Shown here one piece after another: positions 44,422-53,645 of a stretch of DNA of 64,000 nucleotides. Under the pieces are notes generated by a model that had not been told where the DNA came from, searched no databases, and saw only the letters and a program-made list of their open reading frames with translations. The stretch is taken from NCBI GenBank assembly GCA_964020085.1, contig OZ026605.1:9301060-9365059 (forward strand), given 5' to 3'. Made by a program: the position numbers and the translations under genes. Position 1 is the stretch's first letter, and every line of letters starts with the position of its first letter. Source of the DNA: Micromussa lordhowensis. Its lineage: Eukaryota; Cnidaria; Anthozoa; Scleractinia; Lobophylliidae.

Positions 44422-47400
44422 CATCGATCAAGTCACCTCACATATTAATGATTGGAATAATGGTAGTGATTGTCAGCATATCTCGCTGAAAGCGGCATTT
44501 GTGCTCCTCTCCGCTGGTCTTCAAAAGCCAAGCCCCAAATCAAAAGCCAAAGAGCACCAGGATCTGTTGTCAAAGGGTCTTACACAATGGAAGGGCGGTG
44601 AAATCAATAAATTGTTGCGCGAAGGTCGAATTATTCAAAGTCGAATAGGAAAACTCAAGTCCTCAGATCCACCTGATAAATCTAAAGTGTTCACCAAACT
44701 TGTCCTCGAGGGACAAATCAACTCAGCATTGCGCTTCTTAAGCGAAAGTACCAGTGGCGGCGTATTACCGCTGACCGATGAAGTCATGGCGCAATTACGA
44801 ATGAAGCACCCCGTTCCCCAACCAGCGAGACTGGGCTCACTCTTGTTTGGGCCGATCGATGATGAGTTTCCGGAATCAGTGTACTCAGGAATTAACGGCG
44901 AAATGGTCAGGCAAGCTGCGTTGAGAACAAAGGGTTCAGGGGGTCCCTGTGGCGTGGACGCGAATGGCTTTAGAAGAATGCTAGCCTGTAAATCGTTCAA
45001 ACAGTCATCGACGAAGCTATGTGAGGCGATCGCCACAATGACTCGCATGCTATGCACTCAATATGTTGATCCCGCGACCATAGAGCCATTAGTCGCAAGT
45101 CGTCTTATCCCACTAGACAAAGGAGAGGGTGCCGTGCGACCGATAGGAGTGGGTGAGGTGATAAGGAGGATCTGCGGCAAGTGTGTCATGAATATAGCCA
45201 AGAGAGATGTTGTTGAGGCCAGTGGCTCATTACAGCTATGTGCTGGTCAGAGATCGGGGAGCGAGGCTGCAATACACGCCATGCATGGAATCTTCGAAGC
45301 AGATGACACCGATGCTGTTCTATTAATAGATGCGTCTAACGCATTTAACTCCCTCAATAGGGCAGCAGCTTTACATAACATCCGCGTTCTTTGTCCTATA
45401 ATTGCAGTGTACGCCATAAACACCTATCGACAGTCAGCTCGGCTATTTATCACTGGCGGCAAAGAAATCATATCGGCCGAAGGAACAACTCAAGGCGACC
45501 CCCTTGCTATGGGGCTTTATGCTTTAAGCATCCAGCCATTGATCACGAGTCTGCAAGCCATGTCTGATGCAAAGCAATGCTGGTTTGCAGACGATGCTAG
45601 TGGAGCTGGCACCACCTTGGAATTCAAACATTGGTGGGATGCCCTGAACTCACTCGGGCCAGACTTTGGCTACTTTCCGAATGCTAAAAAGGGTTGGATT
45701 ATTGTAAAACCAGACAAGCAGGCACACGTCAGGGAAGTGTTCAAAGATACAGTCATCAACATAACAGTTGAAGGGCAGAAACACCTGGGAGCTGTTATAG
45801 GCTCACGAGAGTTTCTCGAGAGTTATGCCAGTGATAAAGTGGAGAACTGGGTCAGGGAAGTGGCTCAGTTGGCTGATTTTGCACGAACCCAGCCACAAGC
45901 CAGTTATGCCGCCTATTCGTTCGGCTTGAAACATCGCTGGACGTATTTTCTAAGAACTCTCCCCGACATTCAAGACCTTTTAGTACCACTAGAAGAGGCC
46001 ATCGCTCAAGTCCTCATACCAGCAATCTTAGAGCGCAAATGTAGTCAATTAGATAGGGATATTCTAGCATTGCCAGTTCGACTAGGAGGCCTTGGCATGG
46101 CTAACCCCTGTCACGAAGCGGCACGTGAACATGCCTCGTTTATTAAAGTGACCTCTCCTCTTGTGGAGCAGATCATGAATCAGTCGCATCAGCTGCCAGA
46201 GGATTCTCTCGTGAATTCACTCCATCAAGCCACCAAAGCCGAGAAATCAAAGGAACTTACAGATACCGCAGAGGGCCTAAAAAACATTGCTCCACGAAAG
46301 ACTCAGCGAGCATTGAAACTTGCGCAGGAAAAAGGTTCCTCGTTATGGCTGACAGTACTTCCCCTTCAAGAACTAGGCTTCGACCTCAATAAGAAAGAGT
46401 TCCGTGATGCCGTTAAGCTACGTTATGACTGGCCGTTTGATGACATTCCATCAGTCTGTGTATGTGGTGAAACATTCACAGTAGACCATGCTATGATCTG
46501 CAAACGAGGTGGTTTCGTCATTCAACGTCACAATGAGTTAAGGGATCTCGAAGCCAACCTTTTAAATATGGTATGCAGTGACGTAGAGGTCGAGCCAGTT
46601 CTCCAGGACATCTCGGGCGAACAGCTGAACAGAGGATCCAACAAAGCTCAAGACGCAAGGTTGGACATTCATGCACGAGGCTTCTGGGGTCCCCAAAGCT
46701 CGGCATTCTTTGATGTGAGGGTTTGCCACCCTAATGCCGAGTCTTATAGGGACCAGGAAATACAGCAGGTCTACCGCATCCATGAAAATGACAAGAAGCG
46801 ACTGTATTCAAGGAGAGTGTTGGATGTCGAACACGGCTCATTCACGCCACTTGTATTTGCAACGACAGGGGGGATGGGGGACGAGTGCCATAGATATCAT
46901 TGTCGATTGGCTGAATTGATAGCAGCAAAGAAAGGGGAACAATATGCACAAACAATTTCATGGATTAGGGCAAAGACATCTTTTGCACTCCTTCGATCAG
47001 CTCTGGTTTGTCTTAGAGGTACGCGAGTCAAGCGACGACCCCCACTTGATATCAACAGTCATGACTTTGATATTGCTGCCGCAGAAGGAGCTCTATAGAT
47101 TAGTAAATAGATTTTAGATGGAACTGGGAGATCATTTACTCCTTTTATTTATCCCTTTTTTTTAGTAAAATGAACTTTTTTTTAATAAATTAGTAATAGT
47201 TTTATAGTTTTATTATTATTATTAGCCGTCATTAGTATAATTTGTTTGTATGATTTAAACATCTCTGCATCATGGAATTCGTAATTTTATAGAATTTTGA
47301 ATTTTTAATATCAATATTATCTCTATTTCTTTTATGTAAGTCATTTTTTTTTTTAATTGTGAATAAAGTTGTGAGCTATTATTATTATTATTATTATTAT

Positions 47401-50400
47401 TATTTTGTCTTTGCCCTCTCAGTGTCTCTCTTCATCCATGAGTAGATTAATTAACTAACGAGCCTGCCCAGTAGACTGTTAGATGGCAACTGTGGGCCGC
47501 TTAAGGGTTGTGAAGACTTCTCCATTTAATAGTATAAATATCAGTCACTTACATGTACTGTGTACTGTAATTAAATGAACTATCAAAAGTATATTCAAGA
47601 GATGAAAGCCACAGCATGAGCTCCAAGCTGATTTTTGGGATGATCATAATTTTATCATTTCATCATTATACTTGTATTATTATAGTTTACCTCTTTGAAT
47701 GTTGTAGCCTCTAAAACTTGTTTTATGCCTGGAATTAAAATGTCATTTTTGGTTCTCCCATACCCTTCAATAATGACCTGGTCTACAACAGCCTGTTAAA
47801 AAAAACATTTCCATATAATGTGTATTGCAGTGACCAAACCAATCAAACATGTCAAATGCATAAGAATAATATTTATAATAAATTAATGTTCATTAATAAT
47901 ATATTCAAACTGAGAGGCGAGGTGGCCTCATGGACAGCATGTCTGTCTCTGGATTGAGCAGTCTGGGTTCAAGCCCTGCCTGGGGACATTGTGTTGTGTT
48001 CTTGGACAAGACACTTTACTCTCACGGTGCCTCTCTCCACCCAGGTGTATAAATGGGTCCCTGCAATGGACTAGCATCCCATCCAGGGGGAGGAGAAACA
48101 CTACTTTAGTAGCTTCATGCTACAGAAACCGGGATAAGCTCCAGACTTATGGGCCACTTGGCTCAAATGCAGACTATATTATGTTCAAGGAATAACAGTG
48201 CATTTCAATCTCATGTTAGTCTCTGTGTACAGCCAGGGTATTTTGAGTTTTTGTCACGTAAGGACTGTGCTCTGTATATTGTCTGTCCATCTAGGTTTTT
48301 TCAGGGGCATTTCTCCTTGCTTTTGCTACATCATTTTCATGCTCATTGCGCATCTCCTTCTGCAATAACTACTGAATCCATTTGACACCATAAGTCTGAT
48401 ACACAGATATACATTCTAATCACACACAAGCACAAAAAATACATAGTTTTCTTACTGGTTTGAACAAAAACTCCTGAGACGTATCTTTAAGCTGAGAGTT
48501 GATTCCATCCTCTGTCCCCTCCTAAGCAATAAGTGATAATAAAAGTAACTCAACATTGGTTACTGTACAGACTTGACTCTCCCATGACTGGTACGTTCCA
48601 GGCATATTACTTGGTAGAAAAAACTACTCCGATGTTTATATAATTTTATTTTCCTTCATTTTCGATTACAGTTACAAATATAAGAGAAAGGGAAACGTTT
48701 ACCATGTTTCTATCAAGTTTTAGAATAAATCTACTAGCATTCTATCACGAATGCCGTTCTCTGATTGGCTAAGCTACTTACTATCTATTCCGTTGTAGAT
48801 ATTGAGTAGCATGGCAGCGTGTGCTTATTAAAGCGAGGGCGGTTCTTTGCATTTTAGAGGTGTCTGTGAAGAGGATTTTAATAAAGTTTTGAACAACTAG
48901 TAGATTTATACTAAAACAATAATTATTGGTTATTCGCTTTTAATTTTTATGCGTGATAGTTGACTTGGGCTGTACCCTCATCAACTTTCACGCAATAGAA
49001 ATCTTGAGCTCATAATGTAATAGAAACACAAGTGGACGTTTGGGAGAATGGTAAATGCTGTGAGAACACAAGCCGACAAGCAAGTGTTTCAAGAGCCTTT
49101 TTGAGTTCTCCCAAACTTCCACAACTGTTTCTATAACTCAATAAAAACACAGAGAACACGTTTTCCATTTCTCTTAGAAAATTTTGCAACGAAAATTTAC
49201 TTTGACAATCAAAATGTAGTTCTCTTTGCATCATTATGTCAACAGCTCACAGTTGTGCTGTGTTTCTTAGTGAAACATGATTTTAAACCAATCAGTGCAA
49301 ATATTTTCTTTGGGCTAATAATCTAATATTATATAGAGTATATCTGCTAAAATTTATGTTCAAACAATGACAAAAATACAAATTTGTAATGCTATGCTAC
49401 CTTAACCCTTTAAGCCCTGATAGTGCCATATGGCACAAGATGCAATTACATGCTCAATATTCAGTCAATTTGCATGAAATTTGCACAACTAAAAGATCTT
49501 GGAAAGATCTGCACTTTGAAGGCATAATATTAGGGCCCCCTCCTATACAAGACTTGATTTACCACCCCTGCAATTTTTGAAACCTTTTGTCTTTGTACTT
49601 TTTAGACCAAGTTAATATCTGACAACAAGCTATGCACTGAGAGCTGCAAATTAAGCTATAGTTAAGGGGGATGCCCAATGTGTACAAGGAACAGAAAAAT
49701 TTTAAACGTTTTTATTTTTTCATTTCGGGCGCTTGTCAATCCAATCTGTGGCCTCCTCTATTTCTTTTGGTATGATTTATAGCATACTTCAGAAAAGACC
49801 CTTCAGATGGTATATCACATGTGGTCTGCTGGTTCATGGTTACCAATTTAGAAAAACTTGCCATTTCCTTTAGGGCTTAAAGGGTTAAAAGCTCTCGAAA
49901 AAGTCACACACTTCTCCTCCCCAAAAGACCCTCCCTTAGAACTTAAATTGCAATTTCCCCTAGCCATGTATATGTTTGGGTCACATGTACCGGCAAAAAA
50001 GTGACAGAAAGGAGTCAGAACACAAAGTACAGAAGCCAATAACACACAATCCCAAAAACTATTTTTCATATCCAAAAAATAAAAAAAGTAAACAGCGACA
50101 GGTGACAAAATTGGAAAACCTCTGACACTGGCTGACTGCTGGTGCCAGCAAAATGTCACATTTTTTTGTGATTTGCAAAGTTAATCAACCAAGCGATTTG
50201 ACTAACAAAAGACGAATCGAAACTGACCAAAGACTGATGACAAACTTTACACGAGTCTTTCAGTCAATACCATCACAGCTAAAGTGACCAATCACTTTCA
50301 ACGGACCAAACTTATAACATCATCGACTGAAAAACACTATTCACTTGACTCTGAAGATGACTTCCACTCAAGTTGTCGAAATGTCAGTCATCAACAACAG

Positions 50401-51094
50401 TTCTTCTCAGAACTACCCTCACCCAGACAATCACACTTCACGCTATACGAACTACTGATACCCCTGGGTTCAAACCATTTACAATATATCAAACTGTTGT
50501 TAATATTTATTGTTGTCAGAACAGCTGTGAACTATTAAGTCTTGCAAGACTCAGGGTCTCTCAAAAGGTACTGAAAAGAAACAAACCCTCTTAGGACTTG
50601 TCAGAGGTTTCACAATATCATGGCATGTTAGAGATATTTTTGTTGAATATCTTTATTTTTCTGAACCCCTATCCTATCCCCCAACCCCCCCCCCCCCCCC
50701 CGCCCCCTCTCCAATGCACACACAAAATTATGGTGCTGACAAAAAATCCTGTCAGAAATATCTTTTTCACAGCCACTTGGGAAATCTCGTAAACAGGAGA
50801 GAGGGTGTGTAGGCATCAAATGGAATTAATTTCAAATAGTCCGAGGAAGAAGGAGGCTACTACATGGTGTAATACCCCCATAGTGCCAGGGAAGAGTTAA
50901 ATATCATGACCCAGTATCACCATGAAACCTTTCCAAGGTTAATTGCGAGACACCTGTACTAGTAATTATGAGATAAGTCGTATCAGACGATCAATATTTT
51001 TCTAAGAGAAACATTTTTTACCGCTCTTTCGTTAAAATGATCAAGCACACCTTCAAAAAGGTTTTACTCTACTTACCGCAGCGTCGGCAGCCAT
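30202..51094 (-). CDS. SAMM50: Sam50 sorting and assembly machinery beta-barrel subunit, 16 exons, complete
   Basis: Omp85-family core of the SAM complex, which inserts beta-barrel proteins into the mitochondrial outer membrane. Exons in order: 51094-51077, 48521-48456, 47792-47691, 43333-43246, 42354-42248, 40229-40137, 39292-39252, about 38747-38600, 37449-37321, 36766-36695, 35516-35433, 33931-33861, 33272-33205, 32836-32690, 32018-31880, 30247-30202. The N-terminal part (exons 2-5) is the POTRA domain ([25 protein letters not shown]). The rest is the barrel, with [26 protein letters not shown] (the loop-6 RGF motif of Omp85 proteins), [18 protein letters not shown] and [11 protein letters not shown]. 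The C-terminus QVGVGINFL fits the beta-signal pattern (polar-x-Gly-x-x-hydrophobic-x-hydrophobic). Summed length is about 472 aa, against 469 for human SAMM50. The acceptor of exon 8 is the one uncertain junction. Introns carry most of the repeats at 30.3-50.8 kb. Confidence 0.96.
30313..31541 (+). mobile_element. Penelope-derived element retaining only the GIY-YIG end
   Basis: A 13-bp duplication GAATGTTGTGTCG flanks it (30300-30312 and 31542-31554). Inverted repeats of about 280 bp form the ends (about 30333-30606 against 31269-31541). The right repeat includes the last part of the ORF, so the repeats derive from the element's own 3' end. The reverse transcriptase is absent. The motif TTCGAAACGTCGTG near each end resembles the GAAACGTC part of Penelope hammerheads. 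Inserted in the last intron of SAMM50, opposite to transcription. Confidence 0.8.
30623..31399 (+). CDS. GIY-YIG endonuclease end of a Penelope-like protein, RT deleted
   Basis: 258 codons. The N-terminal part has the conserved post-RT linker ([10 protein letters not shown], then [16 protein letters not shown] and FFKLGYP). The C-terminal part (about residues 165-258) is a GIY-YIG nuclease domain with [29 protein letters not shown]. Here the GIY motif is VYQ and YIG is intact, with the following R and H/E residues in place. All RT motifs are missing: the frame starts just after the RT fingers/palm. Open with an ATG at 30623, though that ATG is internal to the ancestral protein. Possibly mobilised in trans. 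Confidence 0.8.
   Translation: MMIEKKGCELVTSVYRKPTNNGLLLHFQSHVDMRYKKSLIRTMLHRAYRLSSSWESIVRECDHLKGMFFKLGYPDRLVDATITSFLNSVLVDKDQVKKSNAMSEGNIVRVVLPFKDQRSADFVRKQLKDLGNNIGNPIQTVFTSPKIGEQLQIQERKPPVVSRQCVVYQFKCDLCDTDYIGYTTRHLHQRIEEHRASAVGTHVKGCHGTSNPELLKQFSVLKKCQGKLDCLIREMLFIRERKPKLNTQADSIRAKVFV
34230..34371. mobile_element. Hairpin MITE in SAMM50 intron 11
   Basis: ATTATTGGATGAGGTTTTTG at 34230 pairs with its complement ending at 34371. The arms run about 60 bp (TGATATCCAGAATAATCAAG) with a small GC-rich loop. Around it (34440-34560) are two or three direct copies of CCGTGACCTTGACATGATTA. Non-coding. Confidence 0.7.
35733..36009. repeat. Inverted-terminal repeat beginning CCGGGGGGGACTCCCATATA
   Basis: GGGACTCCCATATAAAAAGG on the left pairs with TTTTATATGGGAGGTCC on the right. 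The interior has two copies of GGTACCTCTTAGGGGT-like sequence. About 277 bp, with G-rich and C-rich ends. A non-autonomous repeat in SAMM50 intron 10, with no coding content. Confidence 0.6.
37778..38036 (-). mobile_element. 259-bp Penelope mini-element: two terminal sequences head to head
   Basis: Flanked by 13-bp duplications AAGTAAATT(G/C)CTA (37765-37777 and 38037-38049). The body is a near-perfect palindrome (about 37789-37971, centre near 37880). Each half carries the HHR-containing terminal sequence of the full Penelope element at 55487-57754 (AGAGATTCGGAAGCTGACGT and its complement). The 65-bp 5' end (complement of AAGGGGGCAAGTTTCTAAAG) is also kept, on the right side. All coding sequence is absent, yet the target duplication shows this short form inserted as a unit. 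In SAMM50 intron 8. Confidence 0.8.
37832..37927. ncRNA. Pair of opposed hammerhead-like motifs
   Basis: Plus strand from 37879: GATTCGCT, CCGACGA, GGGC-TAAC-GCTC, GAAACGTC, AGC..CCGAAGC. Minus strand from 37879 downward has the same order. Helix I pairs GCT with AGC and GATTC with an almost complete partner. Core position 4 is C rather than the usual U in both copies, and stem III is minimal, so a single copy may be weak. Dimers of such motifs are known to act in Penelope-like elements. Confidence 0.5.
38600..38747 (-). CDS. SAMM50: SAMM50 exon 8, 5' boundary uncertain
   Basis: The 3' part ([15 protein letters not shown] through GLSVDYS, donor GTAACT) aligns with the NFSVNLYKVTGQFPW...GMSAEYS stretch of vertebrate SAMM50. 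The preceding exon (39292-39252) ends in phase 2. The only AG upstream of this block that restores that phase is at 38749-38748, giving an extra [15 protein letters not shown] insertion; its polypyrimidine tract is weak. An AG nearer the conserved block (before CCCAAAAG) would break frame. The boundary rests on phase and total length, not on a strong splice signal. Confidence 0.6.
39905..40005 (-). repeat. tRNA-derived SINE fragment, minus strand
   Basis: Read on the minus strand it gives CCATAGCTCAGTGGTTAGAG (box A) and GGTCATGGGTTTGACTCC (box B-like), with a tRNA-like middle. The anticodon arm is degraded. Located in SAMM50 intron 6. A similar, weaker tRNA-like remnant lies near 40625-40680. 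Confidence 0.6.
40985..41285. repeat. Tandem ~100-bp repeats rich in TAACTCGAA/TAACTCAAA
   Basis: Two nearly identical copies, plus a partial third, of a unit containing CCCTGCTAACTCGAACTAAA and TTTGTTTCCCTTGATCAAA. The same phrase returns at 42115-42190, where GTTCGAGTTAATGGGG closes the family. A G-run of about 15 lies just to the left (40915-40930). Non-coding, in SAMM50 intron 5. Confidence 0.7.
41517..42030 (+). mobile_element. tRNA-derived SINE interrupted by a MITE
   Basis: The head GGTGGCCTCATGGTTAGTGT and GTTTGAGTCCTGG are tRNA-like. The body includes AGTGCCTCTCTCCACCCAG, then GTGTATAAATGGGTACC, ACTAGCATCCCATCC and TAGTCGCTTCATGCTA. The body is broken at CCACCCAG|GTGTATAA by a 231-bp element. 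Intact copies of the same SINE at 47912-48197 and 61075-61363 read straight through that point. Confidence 0.8.
41647..41877. mobile_element. 231-bp MITE inside a SINE, 3-bp CAG duplication
   Basis: TIR GGCCGGGTTGT at the left pairs with ACAACCCGGCC at the right; inside, GGTTAACGTTAACCCAGGGT and GCTAACCCTGGGTTAG echo each other. Comparison with uninterrupted SINE copies shows a duplicated CAG at the insertion point (41644-41646 and 41878-41880). A 3-bp duplication fits PIF/Harbinger-type mobilisation. Confidence 0.75.
43505..43735. repeat. Repeat built of GATGATCCTAG/CTAGGATCATCC units
   Basis: At least six short inverted copies of (GGAT)GATCCTAGCGCTAGGATCATCC-like sequence within 230 bp. 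It borders SAMM50 exon 4 (43246-43333). Likely a MITE; no coding content. Confidence 0.55.
44240..44340 (+). repeat. SINE head fragment
   Basis: GGGTGGCATATATGGTGAAC...GGTCAAACCCTGGCTGTG...GTTCTTGGACAAGA matches the first 100 bp of the SINE at 47912-48197. It stops where the (ATT)n tract preceding the RT element begins. Confidence 0.6.
44341..44419. repeat. (ATT)n microsatellite, about 70 bp
   Basis: A nearly pure TTA/ATT run, broken once by ACAAGAAAT, directly at the 5' end of the RT element. A second (ATT)n run is at its 3' end (47377-47404). Other (ATT)n runs in the window are at 26015-26036, 52939-52972 and 53608-53643. Confidence 0.9.
44420..47098 (+). CDS. RT + C-terminal restriction-like endonuclease protein, ~890 codons
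   Basis: Open from the microsatellite edge to the TAG at 47096. Counting from GTG 44501 gives 865 aa; about 27 more in-frame codons precede it (ending HISLKAAF). The RT part (about residues 100-430 of the 865) has [29 protein letters not shown] (catalytic D), [15 protein letters not shown] and [10 protein letters not shown] (catalytic DD). The C-terminal part has [19 protein letters not shown] (CCHC-like), RHNELRD, then [12 protein letters not shown] and AFFDVRV. That is the zinc knuckle, RHN and PD..DVxV order of restriction-like endonucleases in R2/R4/NeSL LINEs. No stop or frameshift. No N-terminal zinc finger is visible, perhaps lost to truncation. Confidence 0.85.
44420..47404 (+). mobile_element. 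Non-LTR element with restriction-like endonuclease, between (ATT)n tracts
   Basis: A long RT ORF (to 47098), a 3' UTR of about 300 bp with AATAAA-like stretches, and a terminal (ATT)n. No terminal repeats, no poly(A). The left junction goes straight from (ATT)n into open coding sequence with no ATG, so the copy is slightly 5'-truncated. Insertion into, or priming on, ATT repeats is known for the Dong/R4 group, which also uses a restriction-like endonuclease. Lies in SAMM50 intron 3, antisense to the gene. Confidence 0.8.
47912..48197 (+). mobile_element. Full-length tRNA-derived SINE
   Basis: Head GAGAGGCGAGGTGGCCTCAT with GGTTCAAGCCCTGCC as box B; body CACTTTACTCTCACGGTGCC, CACCCAGGTGTATAAATGGG, GACTAGCATCCCATCCAGGG, GCCACTTGGCTCAAATGCAG. 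It is the uninterrupted counterpart of the SINE at 41517-42030. In SAMM50 intron 2. Confidence 0.8.
49406..49884. mobile_element. piggyBac-like MITE, TTAA duplication
   Basis: Ends CCCTTTAAGCCCT (49406) and AGGGCTTAAAGGG (49884) are perfect 13-bp inverted repeats. Both sides carry TTAA (49402-49405 and 49885-49888). CCC termini plus TTAA are the piggyBac signature. No transposase frame; 479 bp. In SAMM50 intron 1. Confidence 0.8.
50190..50520 (+). mobile_element. Penelope-like 3' end fragment
   Basis: Contains CACTTGACTCTGAAGATGAC, then TTGTCGAAATGTCAGTCATC, followed by the ACAGTTCTTCTCAGAAC and CACCCAGACAATCACACTTC block. This order is a hammerhead-like terminal region of a Penelope family different from the one at 55487-57754. 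No coding sequence. A C-run of about 17 at 50685-50702 follows to the right. Confidence 0.6.
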
Positions 51095-51239
51095 CTTGAA
51101 TATGAGCCCGCTATTCGCTATGGTCAGTGATGTATATTTTTAAAATGGTTTCCAGTCTCACGGAGCCATACCGAACTTTTTGCTGAACATTAGAGAGTGC
51201 AGTGTTGTGTTGCAAGTTTATAAAGGCAGAAAAGTAATC
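51095..51239. promoter_or_regulatory. Probable bidirectional promoter SAMM50 / HSPBP1
   Basis: Only 145 bp separate the SAMM50 start codon (minus, 51094) from the HSPBP1 start codon (plus, 51240), so both 5' UTRs and core promoters must fit here or overlap. I see no convincing TATA box at a suitable distance for either gene. Sharing is inferred from the spacing, not from recognised factor sites. The pairing links a mitochondrial membrane-assembly factor with a chaperone regulator. Confidence 0.75.
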
Positions 51240-53608
51240 ATGGCAAGTGGAGAAGATGATCGACGAAGGTATCCACGTAACATGCAAGGAATACTGAAGA
51301 TGGCCGTAGATCATTCCGATGACCCCGCAAGCTCAACTTCTAGTGTGTTCCAAGAAATGAGTGAAGAGGTAACGAACTGAATTGTAACTACGTTCTTATT
51401 GTCGTTCTATGCACAGGGTAGAGGATTTAACAAATGCTCGTTTTCAAACGCATTATTACACAGCATAGAATCTCTTAAACGTATAAATAGTGTACCCTCC
51501 AATGTGCATCTCTCGCCCTTCCACCTCCCCCCTGACATTACAATGGGCGCTTAAGGCTGGTTTTCATTAGCGCACAAGCATAAGCATAAGCCGACATACT
51601 TAGACGCAGTAAGAAGTTGACAATTAGCGCCTTTTGTTTTGAAAATTCGTAACAAAAGGTGGTAATTATCAACATCGTACTGCGCCTGCGTATGTCAGCT
51701 TATGCTTGTGCGCTAGTGAAAACCAACCTTTACGATTAGTTTGACGGCTTTGGGTTTGGCCTTGTTTGCACAATTGAGTTCGTCGCTGAAAAATGAAATT
51801 TGAAGCCTGATTCTCAGACTGGGCAAGTGACCTCAGAATCAGGCTAAAACATTTGTGGCCATGCTAACCTATAAAGAGCTCATGGAGTAGCAAATTCACA
51901 GAAAGATAAGTTCGCATTAGACAAATGCTTGAGAGAAACACCTTCCATTGAAGAATTTGCTCTTTCTTCCACTGTACCATGTTGACAGTGCATTTGAACC
52001 ACTTAACTCCCTCCATTATGAAGCATTTGCCTAATACAGACTAGACTGTTTTTTCGGAGAGGCATGAAACAGTTGCCATTAATGACAAAGGAGAATGTTT
52101 TGGGTCACGTGGCTTGAAGCTGTCAAATAAAAAGGTGAATGCACGTGAGCACATTCCTTCGCGCTGTGTAGCTCAGTTGTTTTCCATAATTTTAGAATGT
52201 GTGGACTTGTGAATCGGTATCAATCGGCAACTTCCTTGAACTCCCCTCCAAAATCCCCTGATGCTGGATTGCTCCCCCCCCCCCCCTTCAGCAATAATCA
52301 AATCGATTATGCCACCTCGAGGTTATCGTCCATGCTTTTCCCACGGATAAAAGACCTTCCATTTAGCCCTTCATCGTCAGGTGCTTTCTGGCTTGCCTCA
52401 GGAACATGAAGGAATGTGATCACATGTGCTTAGCTATTTGGCGTCAGTTACAGACCATGTGGACAGCGGCAACCGTTTCGCATGTTTCCAAGAAAAAACA
52501 GTCTACCTGTTTCGCTAGTAAACCTCGTCTGCCCTCGATTCAAACGTGAGACAGAGGGTGGAAGGTCTTTCTCAGTATCAACTAGCCGCCTCTGGAATAT
52601 GATGCCTGCCCATATTAAAAGGCAACCTAATCTTATAAGCTTCAAAACAATCAATTTTTAAACATTTTATGAACAGTTATAATGGCCTGGATCATTTTAT
52701 CATCTAAATTTTTAATTGTAATACTTGATCCAACGCTTTGCTTTTTAATATTTTAATTAGTTTGTCTCATATTTTAGGTTTTTTTATATTGTTGTTGCAT
52801 ATTTGAGAATATTTCAGCTATATTTATTAATTTTTAATAGTTCATACTTCTATTCAGTAAATATTTACATGAGGGCCACTGTTTTCTTCTTACTACTGTT
52901 TTGTGTTGTAAACCCTTGTAAATGAAGTTTATTATCATCATCATCATTATCATCATTATTATTATTATTATTGCAATGTTGAACCATACAATGCTTAGTT
53001 TGAAGTTCATTTTTTAATGAAGACAAAACATTTTTCAGATGGAACATCATCCATCGTCAGTTGTACAATGAGAAATAAAATGAAATTATGCAATAAATAG
53101 TATGACAAAGTGAGATATTAACAAGATAAAGGTGTGAACATAAAAGATGCAACTATTTAAGTTAAGAAAAGAGTCTAATTATTATGAAAGGGATAAATTA
53201 AGATGTTTGCTCCCAAAGGATGTGCATGGCTTCCTTAATTTTCAATTGGAAGCTTGTAGAATCAGAGTCAAGGATTTTAAAACAATCTCTTGAACAAAGG
53301 GAGTGACAATTTTCAGAACCTCTCAGATGCTTAAAGATGTGGGAATGTTTGTCAGAGGAGAGATGTTCACAGATGCGAGTGGCTTTGTGTCTATTGGTTT
53401 CACCGAATAGTTTCATTTTTTTGGTTTGCGCCTTTATCCTTAATTATTCTTGTTAATATCTCACTTTGTGACACTATTTATTGCATAATTTTGTTTTATT
53501 TCTCATTGTACAACTGACAATGGATGATGTTTCATTAAAAAATTAACTTCAAAAGCATCAAATGGTTCATTAAAGCGATATTTTACTTTGTGCTGCTACA
53601 AAGCCTTG

Positions 53609-53645
<37 letters not shown>

